Shown: positions 47,501 through 60,224, numbered from the stretch's first letter. The stretch: DNA of 64,000 nucleotides from Eurosta solidaginis (GCF_040869045.1 NC_090321.1:31183426-31247425); one strand, 5' to 3'. The notes: generated from the sequence alone by a model not told the origin. Program-made: numbers and translations.

Positions 47501-50500
47501 AATAGTCCCTAAATTACCCCGTCGAGAGCCCCGACGGATCTAAGAAACTATTAAGAAATGATGCCGGAGAGGTCCTCAAATGATCCCCTAAGAGTCCCGA
47601 AATGACCCCGACGGGATCCCGGACGGATCCCGAAAACCATCCAGAAATAATGGCGGAAGGGACCCAAATGACCCCGAAAAAGTCCCGTAATGATCCCGGA
47701 AACCATAAAGAATTTATCTCTCAAAGGTACGCAAATTATCCCGAAAATACCCCGACTGGATGCCGAACGGATCCCGAAACCCATCCAGAAATGTTGCCGG
47801 AAAGGTCCCTAAATGTTCGCGATAAAGTCCCGAAATGATCCCGGAATAGTCCCGAAAATATCCCAAAATAACCCCGACGGGATCCCGGATGGATCCCGAA
47901 AACTATACAGAAATGATCCCGGAAGGGTCCCAAAATTATCCCGAAATAGTACCGAAAAAGTCCCGAAATGACCCCGGCGGGATCCCAAACGGATCCCAAA
48001 AACCATCTAGAAATGATGCCGGAAAGGTCCTCAAATGATCCCGTATTGGTCGAGAAAAAGTTCCGGAATGACCCCGACGGTATCCCGGACTGATCCCGAA
48101 AGCTATCCAGAAATGATGCCGGAAAGTTCCTCAAGTAATCTCTTAATAGTCCCGAAATGACCCTGAAAGGATCCCCGACGGATCCCGGAAGCTATCCAGA
48201 AATTATGCCGGAGAGGTTCCCAAATGATCCCCAAATAGTGTCGAAATGACCATGACGGGATCCCGGACCGATCCCGAAAACCATCCAGAAATGATGGCGA
48301 AACGGCCCCCAAACGATCCCGTATTAGTGGCGAAAAAGTCCTGAAATGACCCCGACGGGATCCCGGACGAATCTCGAAAACCATCCAGAAATGATGCCGG
48401 AAGGGAACCCAAATTATCCCGAAAAAGTCCCGAAATGACGCCATCGGGATCCCGGACGGATCCCGAAAACCATCCAGAAATGATGCCGGAAGGGTTCCCA
48501 AATGATCCCGTATAAGTCCAGAAAAAGTCCCGAAATGACCCCGACCGGATCCCGGACGGATCTCGAAAATCATCCAGAAATGATGCCGAATGGGTCCCCA
48601 AATGATCCCGTATTAGTCGAGAAAAAGTCCCGAAATGACCCCGACCGGATCCCGGACTGATCCAGAAAGCCATCTAGAAATGATGCCGGAAGGTACCCTA
48701 AATGATCCCGAAAAAGTCCTGAAATGACCCCGACGGGATCCCGGAAGAATCCCGAAACCCATCCAGAAATGATGCCGGTAGGTACCCCAAATGATCCCGA
48801 AATAGTCCCGAAATGACCCCGTCCGAATCGCGGACGGATCCCGAAAACTATCCAGAAATGATGCCGAAAGGGTCCCCAAATGATCCCGTATTAGTCGAGA
48901 AAAATTCCCGGAATGACCCGGACGGGATCCCGAAAACCATCCAGAAATTATGCCGGAAGAGCCCCCAAATGATCCCGTATTAGTCGAGAAAAAGTACCGA
49001 AATGACCCCGACGGGATACCGGACGAATCCCAAAAACCATCCAGAAATGATGTCGGTAGGTATCCCAAATGATCCCGAAATAGTCCCGAAATGTCCTCGT
49101 CGGCATCCCGGACGGATACCGAAAATTATCCAGAAATGATGCCGGAAAGGTCCCCAAATGATCCCCTAATAGTCCCGCAATTACCCTGATGGGATCCCGG
49201 ACGGATCCCGAAAACGATCCGGAAATGATGTTGAAAGAGTTCCCAAATGATCCCGTACAGGTCGCGAAAAAGTCCCGAAATGACCCCGAAGGGATCCCGG
49301 ACGGATCGCGAAAACCATCCAGAAATGATACCGGAAGAGCCCCCAAATGATCCCGAAAAGGTCCCCAAATGACCCCGACGAGATCCCGGACGGATACCGA
49401 AAACCATCCAGAAATGATGCCGGTAGGTACCCCAAATGATCCCGAAATATTCCCGAAATGACCCCGTCCGGATCCCGAAAACTATCCAGAAATGATGCCG
49501 AAAGGGTCCCCAAATGATCCCGTATTAGGCGCGAAAAAGTACCGGAATGACCGCGACAGGATCGCGGACGGATCCCGAAAACTATCCAGAAATGATGCCG
49601 GAAGGATCCCAAATGATTCCGAAAGAGTCCCGCAATGATTCCGACGGGATCCCGAACGGATACCGAAAATCATCCAGAAGTGATGCCGGAAAGGTCATCA
49701 AATGATCACCTAATAGTCCCAAAATTACCCTGACGGCATCCCGGGCTGATCCCGAAATCCATCTAGAAATGATCTTGGGAAAGTCCCAAAATCATCCCGA
49801 AATAGTCTCGGAAAAGTCCGGAAATTACCCTGACGGGTTCCCGGACGAATCCTGAAAACCATCCTTAAATGATCACGAAAAAGTCCCGAAATGGCCCTGA
49901 CGGGACCCCGAAAGGATCCCGAAAACTATCCAGAAATGATGCCGGAAAGGTCCTCGAATGATCTCCTAATAGTTCCGAAAAGACCCTGACGGGATCCCGA
50001 ACGGATCCCGACAACTATCTAGAAATGATGCCGAAAGAGCCCGCAAATGATCCCGTATTAGTCGAGAAAAAGTCCCGAAATGACCCAACGGGATGCCGGA
50101 CGAATCCCAAAAACCATCCAGAAATGATGCCGGAAGGGACCCCAAATGATCCCGAAAAAGTCCCGCAATTATTCCGACGGGATCCTGGACGGATACCGAA
50201 AACCATCCAGAAATGATGCCGGAAGAACCCCCAAATTACCCTGACGAGATCCCGGACGGATCCCGAAAACCATCCAGAAATGATGCCGAAAGGGTCCCCA
50301 AATGATCCCGTATCAGTCGCGAAAAAGTCCCGAAATGACCCCGACGGGATGCCGGACGAATCCCGAAGACCATCCAGAAATGATGCCTAAAGGGACTCCA
50401 AATAACCCCGGAAAAGTTCCGTAATGATCCCGGAAACCATCAAGAATTTATCTCTCGAAGGTACGCAAATGATCCCGAAAGTACCCCGACGGGATCCCGG

Positions 50501-50770
50501 ACGCATCCCGAAAACCATCCAGAAATGATGCCGGAAGGGTCCCCAAATGATCGCGAAATAGTCCCGAAATGATTCCGGAGTAGTTCCGAAAATGTCTCAA
50601 AATAACCCCGACGGGATCCCGGACGGATCCCGAAAACTATACAGAAATGATCCCGGACGGGTCCCAAAATGATCCCGAAAAAGTCCCGAAATTACCCCGG
50701 CGGGATCCCGGACCGATCCCGAAAACCATCCAGAAATGATCCCGGAAGGGCCTCGATATGACCCTTACGG
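44575..50770 (+). repeat. ~89-bp minisatellite array 2
   Basis: Around 70 degenerate units of the same family as array 1. It includes the 1,393-bp duplication (44596-47381) and the marker 'catcaagaatttatctctc' near 47705 and 50438. Stretches around 47990-48900 are closely matched by 54040-55330 in array 3. Confidence 0.93.
44596..47381 (+). repeat. near-identical 1,393-bp tandem duplication
   Basis: 44596-45988 and 45989-47381 align without gaps at an offset of 1,393. By eye I saw only three differences (near 45176/46569, 45182/46575 and 45516/46909). Confidence 0.9.
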
Positions 50771-51578
50771 GATTACAAATAAGGTGAAGCTAATTATAAA
50801 ATCATGTTAATAAGGCAGCAGGCGCATTGGAGCGAATGAAAAGTTACATAGAAACATACAGGTAAAGCTAATAAAAGTGTGCTAATAAAAACAATTGAAG
50901 GAGGGCGGATGGCGGGTGTAGAAGGAGAGGACTACTGATGTTCCTCCAAAATTGTCTAGATCTCGATCTGTATGTGCCAGATACCAAACCCTATTGAAGT
51001 AGGAGAAAATTTATATTGAGTTATAACAATTTATAGATTTTACACCAGAGGGGGTGATAAAGGGGGGAGGGGGCGGCGGAGTGTTTCACTGCTTACTTTG
51101 TAAGCCCTCGACTTATTTGACCCCTTGAGTCTGTGATATTGGTGAAGGCCAGTATACGTAAAGTTATAATGTGTAAAAATTATTAAAAAGTAATTGCTCG
51201 AAAGGGTCGTGGGACCCCCACCCCTCTTTCCATATTCGAAAAAAATTTCGCTAGTAGACTACTGTCTGTGTCCCAAATTTCATCAAAATCCGTGTAGCCA
51301 TTCTGGCGTGATTCAGTCGCAAAGACGAAAAAATATAATAATTAAATTATAACTGTTCCTAGGGGGCGGAGACCACGCCCCTTTTGAAAAATATATAGCT
51401 AGTAGATCCTTCTAGACTATTGGCTATATGTATGCAAAATTTCATCCAAATCGGTCCAGCCGTTCTTGCGTTATTGAGTCACAAAGACAAACATCTGGAC
51501 AAACATCCAAACATCCAAACATCCAAACATCCAAACATACAAACATCCAAACTTTCCCATTTATAATATAATATTAGA

Positions 51579-54500
51579 CTAGCCTTTACCCGCGGCCCCG
51601 TCCGCAAGGAGAAAATGAAATATGTGGGCTATTCACGTTAGCCTGTTTATAAAGTTATCTGTTTAAAATTTTTTTTCTGTCTAATGTATTTTATTTTTGT
51701 AATTGAGTAAAAAAAAGAACTTTATGAGCTGATAACCTGATAGGATCCCAAAATGATAACGAAATTATCCAGAAAAAGCCACGAAATGACCCCGACGCTA
51801 TCGCGGACGGATCCCGAAAACCATCCAGAAACGCCCCGGAAGTGTTTCCAAAAGTTTCCGAAGTAGTCCCAAAAAAACCCGAAATGACAACGACACGATT
51901 CTAGACTTATCCAGAGAACCACACAGAAATGATGCCTGAAGGATACCAAATTGATCCCGAAATAGTCCCGAAAAAGTTCCGAAATTACCCTGACGGGCTC
52001 CCGGACAGATCTCAAAAACCATCCAGGAAGGGTTCCTAAATTATCCCGACATAGTCCAGAAAAAGCTCCGAAAAAGTTCCGAAATGACCACGAGGGATCC
52101 AAAACGGATAGCGAAAACCATAAAGAAATGATTCCGGAAGGGTCCCAAAATAATTCCGAAATAGGCCGAAAATGACCCCGATGGAATCCCGCACGGATCC
52201 AAATGTGATCCCGGAAGGGTTTCAAAACTATCCCGAAAAAGTAACAAAAAAAATCTCAAAATGAATCTTACGGCATCCTGGACGGATCCAGAAATGATCC
52301 CAACATGATCCCGAAATGACCCTGATGGATCCGGCAAACGATCAAGAATTGATGCCGGAAGGGTCTTCAAATGATCCCGAAATAATACAGATAAAGTCAT
52401 GGAATGACCCCTAAGTGGTCCCCAAATGATCCCGAAATAGTCCCGAAAAAGTCCCGAAATTACCCTGATGGGTTCCCGTACAGATCCCGAAGCCCATCCA
52501 GAAGTGATGACGGAAGGGTCCAAAAATGATCCCGTATTGTCCCCGAAAAAGTCCCTAAATGACCCCGACGGGATCCCGGACGGATCCCTAAAGCTATCTG
52601 GAAATAATGAAGGTAAGTACCCAAAATGATTCCGAAAAAGTCGTGAAATAACCCCGACGAAATTCCGGACGGATCCCGAAAACCATCCAGAAATGATCCC
52701 GAAATAGTCCCGAAGAAGTCCCGAAATGTCCCTGACGGGATCTCAAACAGCCCCCTAACTGACCCCGCCGGGATCCCGGACAGATCCCGAAATCCATCCA
52801 GGAATCATTTTTGCCCAAAATGATTCCGAAATATTTTCGGAAAAGTCGCGGACGAATCCTGAAAACCATGCTTAAATGATCCCGAAAAAGTCCCGAAATG
52901 ACCCGACAGGATCTCGGACGGATCCCCAAAACTATCTAGAAATGATGAAGGAAGGTAGCCAAAATGATTTTGAAAAAGTCCTGGAATAACCCCGACCGGA
53001 TTCCGGACGGATCCCGAAAACCATCCAGAAATTATGCCGAAAGGTACACCAAATGATCCCAACGGGATCCCTTACGGATCCCGAAAACCATGCAGAAATG
53101 ATGCCGGAAGGGACCCAAATGATCCCGAAAGAGTCCTGAAATTACCCTGACGGGATCCCGTACGGATCCCGAAAACCATCCAGAAATGATGTCGGTAGGT
53201 ACCCCAAATGATCCCGAAATAGTTCCGAAATGACCCCGTCGGGATCCCGGAAACTATTCAGAACTGATGCCGGAAAGGTCCTCAAATGATCCCGTATTAG
53301 TCGAGAAAAAGTCTCGAAATGACCCCGACAGGGTCCCTTGTGGATCCCGAAAACCATCCAGAAATGATGCCGAAAGGAACACCAAATGATCCCGAAATAG
53401 TCCCGAAATGATCCCAACGGGATCCCGGACTGATCCCGAAAATTATCCAGAAATGATGCCGGAAAGGTCCTCAAATGATCTCTTAATAGTTCCGAAATCA
53501 CCCTGAAGGGATCCCCGACGGATCCGGGAAACTATCCAGAAATGACGCCGGCAATGTTCCCAAATGATCCCCAAATAGTGCCGAAATGACCCTGACGGGA
53601 TCCCGGACGGATCCCGAAAAACATCCAGAAATGAAGGCGAAAGGGTCTCGAAATAACCTCGACGGGATCCCGGACTGATACAGAAAACCATCTAGAAATG
53701 ATGCCGGAAGGTGCCCCAAATGATCCCGAAAAAGTCTTGAAATGAATCCGACGGGATCCCGGACGAATCCCGAAAACCATCCAGAAATCCTGCCGGAAGG
53801 GAACCCAAATGATACCGAAAAAGTTTAGAAATGACCCCGACGGGATTCCTAACGGATACCGAAAACCATCCAGAAATGATGCCGGAAAAGTCCTAAATGA
53901 TCACCTAATAGTCCCGAAATGACTCTGACGGTATCCCGGACGGATCCCGAAAACCATCCAGAAATGATGCCGAAAAGTCCCCAAATCATCCCGTATTAGT
54001 CGAGAAAAAGTCCCGAAATGACCCCGACGGGATCCCAAACGGATTCCAAAAACCATCTACAAGTGATGCCGGAAAGGTCCTCAAATGATCCCGTATTGGT
54101 CGAGAAAAAGTTCCGGAATGACCCCGACGGGATCCCGGACTGATCCCGAAAGCTATCCAGAAATGATGCCGGAAAGTTCCTCAAATAATCTCTTAATAGT
54201 CCCGAAATGACCCTGAAGGGATCCCCGACGGATCTCGGAAACTATCCAGAAATTATGCCGGAAAGGTTCCCAAATGATCCCCAAATAGTGCCGAAATGAC
54301 CATGACGAGATCCCGGACGGATCCCGAAAACCATCCAGAAATGATGGCGAAAGCTCCCCCAAATGATCCCGTATTAGTGGCGAAAAAGTCCTGAAATGAC
54401 CCCGACGGGATCCCGGACGAATTTCGAAAACCATCCAGAAATGATGCCGAAAGGGAACCCAAATGATCCCGAAAAACTCCCGAAATTACCCCGACGGGAT

Positions 54501-55745
54501 CCCGAACGTATACCGAAAACAATCCAGAAATGATGCCGGAAAGGTTCCCAAATGATCCCCAAATAGTGTCGAAATGACCATGACGGGATCCCGGACCGAT
54601 CCCGAAAACCATCCAGAAATGATGGCGAAGCGGCCCGCAAACGATCCCGTATTAGTGGCGAAAAAGTCCTGAAATGACCCCGACGGGATCCCGGATGAAT
54701 CTCGAAAACCATCCAGAAATGAAGCCGGAAGGGAACCCAAATTATCCCGAAAAAGTCCCGAAATGACCCTGAAGGGATCCCCGACGGATCTCGGAAACTA
54801 TCCAGAAATTATGCCGGAAAGGTTCCCAAATGATCCCCAAATAGTGCCGAAATGACCATGACGAGATCCCGGACGGATCCCGAAAACCATCCAGAAATGA
54901 TGCCGGAAGGGTTCCCAAATGATCCCGTATTAGTCCAGAAAAAGTCCCCAAATGACCCCGACCGGATCCCGGACGGATCTCGAAAATCATCCAGAAATGA
55001 TGCCGAATGGGTCCCCAAATGATCCCGTATTAGTCGAGAAAAAGTCCCGAAATGACCCCGACCGGATCCCGGACTGATCCAGAAAGCCATCTAGAAATGA
55101 TGCCGGAAGGTACCCTAAATGATCCCGAAAAAGTCCTGAAATGACCCCGACGGGATCCCGGAAGAATCCCGAAAACCATCCAGAAATGATGCCGGTAGGT
55201 ACCCCAAATGATCCCGAAATAGTCCCGAAATGACCCCGTCCGGATCGCGGACGGAGCCCGAAAACTATCCAGAAATGATGCCGAAAGGGTCCCCAAATGA
55301 TCCCGTATTAGTCGAGAAAAATTCCCGGAATGACCCCGACGGGATCCCGAAAGGATCGCGAAAACTATCCAGAAATGAAGCCGGAAAGGTCCCCAAATGA
55401 TCCCCTAATAGTCCCGAAATTACCCTGCTGGGATCCCGAAAACCATCCAGAAATGATGCCGGAAGGGACCCCAAATGATCCCCAAAAAGTCCCGAAATGA
55501 CCCCGATGGGATCCCGGACGGATCCCAAAAACCATCCAGAAATGATGCCGGAAGGGTCCCCAAATGATCCCGAAAAATTCCCGAAATGACCCCGACGGTA
55601 TCCCGAAAACAAACCAGAAATGATGCCGGTAGCCCCAAATGATCCCGAAATAGTCCCGAAATGACCCCGACGGGATCCTGGACGGATCCCGAAAACCAAC
55701 CAGAAATGATGCCGAAAGGGTCTCCAAATGATCCCGTATTAGTGG
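51579..55745 (+). mobile_element. composite element 3: head and minisatellite, no tail
   Basis: The head 51579-51745 is almost identical to that of element 1, followed by an array to ~55745. The tail is absent; sequence changes abruptly after 'cccgtattagtgg'. Confidence 0.7.
51746..55745 (+). repeat. ~89-bp minisatellite array 3
   Basis: About 45 units. The first part (51746-52240) parallels the start of array 1 (38893-39400) in order, so the elements descend from a common composite. The later part shares a long block with array 2. Confidence 0.92.
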
Positions 55746-56239
55746 CCACAATTCCCAAAATAATGGAGATTTCCTGGCGTGAATGTATTACTGCTGCCAA
55801 ATAGTAACACATTAACGCGATGTAGGGACTGAAATTCGCGAAGGCCTATATAAATAATTTTTGTGTGACATTTTAAAAATATTAGTCCTTCCTTTGTTTT
55901 TTCAAAAGGAATTTTTGTCCAGAAAAAAGATGTGTGGCAACCGCGATCATGAAATAGTGACCAAGGCTGCCAAATTTCAGTGAAAAGTACGCAATTCTTT
56001 CTTCAAGTACCAGAATGGTACATTTTTTGTGCTGATTTTACCCACAGCAAAACAAATGGAAATTGGAAATTAATATATAGCTAAACTATTCATTTCATAA
56101 AATATTTCAACCGAAGTATTATAAATTGCATATCTTGGGAGGGGGCGATTAGGACGATCTTATAGATTATACATACATAAAAGATAAAAATTTTAAAATT
56201 TTATGTGTAATTAAAACGAACTTTTATAATTTACATAAG
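55746..56239. other. intergenic, nothing recognised
   Basis: Non-repetitive sequence with no ORF or splice pattern. Confidence 0.4.
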
Positions 56240-57235
56240 TTCCAGATCAGTCCCAGTCCTAGTTCTAATCCCAGTCCTAGTCCGTCTCTGGTATACTTCC
56301 CGGAAAAAAGCATCGTAAATACTAATATAGGCAAATTTATATACGAAATTTCAGGCAAATCGAATAGGACGTATGTAAATATGTATGTGGGTATTATTAA
56401 TTCTTGTCTTTATTTCGGCTTCGCATGCATATTTATCAGTTTTGCCAGGTTGATGCGACTAAATCGAATATCACAATGAACTTCAGAGCTCTCAGCAACA
56501 GCTTTCATTTGATATCCATAATACACACACATTCTAGCTGTATCCGGGTCTATGTTTTGGCCTATATTTCGAGACCCTAGTCACTCAGCGGTGTAAAACT
56601 TACTCTGTATTATAGCACACATCAACAGCATCAATTTGATACACATAATATAAAAACACATTCTAGGTGTAGCCGGGTCCATGCTTTGGCCTATATCTCG
56701 AGACCGTAGTCACCCAGCGGTGTAAAACTTACTCTGTACTAATGCATACATCAACAGCTTCAATTTGATACCCATAATGTAAAAACACATTCTAGGTGTA
56801 TCCGGGTCCACGTTTTGGGCTATATCTCGAGACCCTAGCCTCCCAGTTGTATGAAAATTATCCTGTACTATAGCACTCATCAACAGCTTTCATTTGATAT
56901 CCATATTGTATAAAGACATTCTAGGGGTACCCGGGTCCACGTTTGGGGCTATATCTCGAGACCCTAGCCTCCCAGTTATATGAAAATTATCCTGTACTAT
57001 AGCACTCATCAACAGTTTTCATTTGATATCCACATTGTATAAACACATTCTAGGGGTACCCGGGTCCACGTTTTGATCTCAAGACGCTAGGCACGTAGCG
57101 AAAAAAAAGGCAGAGGATGGCCGATTCTCAGACCTACCCAATATGCTCACAAAATTTCATGAGAATCGGTTCAGCCGTTTCGGAGGAGTTAAGCCTCTAA
57201 CACCGTGACAGAAGAATTTTATATATTAGAATTTA
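56240..57235 (+). repeat. interspersed element with CAGTCC tract and ~126-bp module, copy 2
   Basis: Relative of 1627-2575, starting inside the CAGTCC tract. It has five tandem ~126-bp modules (56490-57075), then a 3' end with 'aaatttcatgagaatcggt' and 'cagccgtttcggaggagt', a phrase typical of RTE-type insect retroposon 3' ends. Copy 1 lacks this 3' end. Confidence 0.75.
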
Positions 57236-58796
57236 TAAAATTGCGAATTCAATTTGTCACATCTCAGCAGTTTTAATTATTCTTCATTAGTATTTGTACT
57301 TGTATCTACATATATACTAGAGTTCAGCCGGATATTCGGTTCGAGTTCGGTTACCGCACGGGTCGTACTCACGGGACGGATTCGTGTTAACCTCAAGAAA
57401 AGGTCGATTCAGGAAACAATTCGAGTTCTGTCTTACGCACATACTAAGAATATTGCATGAATACCCACATTCAACTCAGTCTTTTCTAGGATTATCATGC
57501 CAGCGCAGGAGAAGAGGCTTACTACAGGCTAACTATACATTGGTTTCTAATAAGCCAACGTTCAATATCATAAATAAATTTTCTTTTTAAATGAGCTAAC
57601 TGCTTTTGTATGGCAATGGTCTAGAAATAGTCAGGGATGGGCACTAATCAACTAATTTACGATGATAATTTCAGTCTGAAAATAAATTAGCCTATTTTCA
57701 ATTATTGTATGTATTTGTTAAAATAAAAATTTAAAACAAAACTAATATTTTCTCAAAGTTTTTAATCGTGACGCAATAAACCAGCTAGATGAAGTCAATA
57801 TTGCAAAATGGAATCGCGTTTGACAGTACCCGCCCTCTTAAATTTAAGTGCGGCTTTTTGACTTATCTACAGCATTAATTTTTTCAGTATCATAAAAATA
57901 TTACAACATTAATGCCTTTCTGATATATGAAGTAACATGTAGGAAAATAACGCCTGCGGTCTGTATTTTCTTTAGCAAGAGGGTTTATTTTCTTTTCCTG
58001 AGAGGAAATGGAAAATTTTTACTCAATGGAACTGAATGGCTGAATCTTCAGATTCACATTGTCCACAACTAAGGAATATATGGAAACAAACTGCTGATGA
58101 AGGACGATCTGGAACAATATCATAAAGTTGCGGATGAATATCTGCGAGTTTGTAACACGAAAACCCAGCATTGACGATATACGGTCTCAAGACCCAACAG
58201 TTCTCTATGTAAACGAAGCGGTGAGATAGGCACATTGTGCAGAAGGTGGTGGCTGGTGTAAAAATATATAACGACAGAGGTTTTACAGCAGCGGTGCCTC
58301 AATAAACCAGAGCTAATAGATTGACCTGATGGAAAAAAAAACTTTGGGTTATCAGAACTTTATTTTAAACAGCTCTAGCCCTGGAAATGTTTAGACAAAC
58401 ATGAAAAAATCCCTGTCGTGTGATTAAACCCGACAGACGATGTTCTGACTTTCTCCATCTATCCACCTGCTTCTCCCCTAACTTACCCTCGTCCTCTCTT
58501 ATTTCCTCACTTCCTATTCCACACATTTTGTAGTTTACCGTAATCGGCTTATGCATTCTTCCGTGAATCTCCCCGCTTTTCTTCTTACTCTTCCCGGTTT
58601 TGATCTTATCGAAGTCTAACTCTCATTATTACTTAACAGTTTCCTTATTGTTAATCCCCATGTTAACCTCTTTTTATTCCTTTGCCTTAAGCCATTACCA
58701 TTATTCTTAATTTTACTCTCACTCTCCATATTTCTCCTGTTTTCTTTACTTTTTCGATTTTCCTCAAATTTCCTCTATTTTTCATCCCATTTCCCT
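57236..58796. other. intergenic, nothing recognised
   Basis: No supported gene. A pyrimidine-rich stretch lies at 58430-58800. Confidence 0.35.
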
Positions 58797-58804
58797 TGTT
58801 TGCT

Positions 58805-59038
58805 GTTGTTGTTGGAGCGATAAGCACAATCCCAAAGCCTCGGTTGTTAATGAAGCAGGATTCGCCACGGGTAGGTGAGGTTGACAATTGGGTTGAAGAA
58901 GCTATATATTGCGCTTGCAACCCCTTGAGATGGTTGCGCTACACAACCCTTTCAATCAATTTGGTATTTTAGTCGCCTCTTACGATAGGTATACCTACCG
59001 CGGGCGTATTCTAAGCCCCCTCACCCGCTGGGGGAACC
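58805..59038 (-). mobile_element. (CAA)n-tailed SINE-like retroposon, internally deleted, 8-bp TSD
   Basis: Minus orientation, tail (TTG)n at 58805. The middle of the family is missing. TGTTTGCT flanks it at 58797-58804 and 59039-59046. ORFs here are shadows. Confidence 0.85.
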
Positions 59039-59398
59039 TGTTTGCTCTTCTCATTTCTTTCATTTCCCCGATTCGAATATGGAATAGATACATCGAGTTT
59101 GGCTACTTTCCGCACATTTAATTACTAAGGTGGTAAAAAAGTAGCAAAATAGTACCAACAATTTTCCCTACACAGTACTTTAAAATTCATGGCCGGATTA
59201 TGAGGCCCGTCAAATATTTGTTGTTGTAATACTGACTTCACCTGTCTGGTTCTACCGCGTGAGAGTATTTAACATTAGTTTTTTGACATTATTTTCTAAC
59301 TTAGAATTGTTTCGGTTTGAATTTTTTTAGTTTGGAAGTTACAGTGTTTGCTATGGTAACCCTTCATGACTTTCCATCTAGTTAGTAGCAGTAGCGTA

Positions 59399-59553
59399 GA
59401 TAGCCTTGGGACATGGGGAGGGATAGAGAATGTGCAATGACGTAATTAGACTAAACCTGAATATACATATACATACATATATACATTACCGACTCCGATG
59501 GGGAGGGGGGTTGATCTATCCCCTAAATTGCCTCCCCCCTATCTACGCTACTG
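59399..59553. mobile_element. hAT-like MITE with 8-bp TSD
   Basis: TIR CAGTAGCGTAGATAG / CTATCTACGCTACTG. The 8-bp GTTAGTAG is duplicated at 59391-59398 and 59554-59561. An 8-bp TSD and CAG-starting TIR fit hAT. Contains no gene. Confidence 0.85.
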
Positions 59554-59924
59554 GTTAGTAGCTCACTTTTTGTAGTTAACTAAAAGTGAGTAACTTTTCA
59601 GAAGCAAGTAAAATAGTATACTTACGGCAATCGCTAATTTTTTTCTGCTATTTTCTTTTATAAGGCACTACCATAAAAATAATCCTCTTCTTATCTGGTG
59701 TGCGCACTACAATGACTTGTATAGCTGCATCAGTCTTGAATGTACTTTTGCCACTGTACGTAATGCAATACTTGCCTATCTAATCTAAGAGATGCAAGCT
59801 AATTTAATACGCCGGCATTATTTCTTCCGTAAAAAACAGGCACGATATCGTATAAAGATGGATTGGATACATGGGTTCTTCAACCTGTATCATTAAGAAG
59901 AAACACGGCAGTACTGTGTTGATT

Positions 59925-60224
59925 GGAATCTGGTGCATTCCAACAACGTTAAAAACATGCTTTCTCATGAGTCACTGACCGGAATCGTATGCATTCCGGA
60001 AGTATAATTTTATGGGTCAGGCATCGAGTTGATTGGAATCCGGTGCATTCCAACAACGCAAGTCATGTTACTTTATTATGCATTGTGATGGCGTACCTCA
60101 TTGCACTACTCGGGAGCTCTGCCGGATTCCCACGATATGCTGATTGGCATCTTGTTGCATTCCAACAGCAAGATTGGAATCCAGTGCATTCCGAAATCAT
60201 GCTGAGCGGAATGTGATGCATTCC
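59925..60224 (+). repeat. cluster of six GGAAT-N-ATTCC dyads
   Basis: Six 17-18 bp dyads of the form GGAATnnnnTGCATTCC at 59925, 59981, 60035, 60146, 60176 and 60208. Flanking bases extend most arms to 7 bp, with differing but paired outer bases (TT/AA, CC/GG, GC/GC). Function unknown. Confidence 0.8.

Larger units (their letters stand above)
44032..51578 (+). mobile_element. composite element 2: head, minisatellite, tail
   Basis: The head starts CCGCAAGGAGAAAATAAA directly after the tail of element 1. About 20-30 bases of the usual tail/head junction are lost. A longer head (to ~44574) includes an AT-rich insert. The array runs 44575-50770 and the tail 50771-51578, ending 'ttataatataatattag' right at the head of element 3. 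The tail lacks ~220 bases present in element 1 (43400-43625). Confidence 0.7.

Noticed and set aside
38893..55745. CRISPR-like array
   Set aside because: Units are degenerate throughout with no constant repeat and unique spacers, and the genome is eukaryotic.
39051..55812. Dozens of ORFs of 60-316 codons rich in Phe, Arg, Gly and Ser
   Set aside because: All lie on the minisatellite, overlap in several frames and on both strands, and follow the unit period. No start context, splice site or conserved domain supports a gene.
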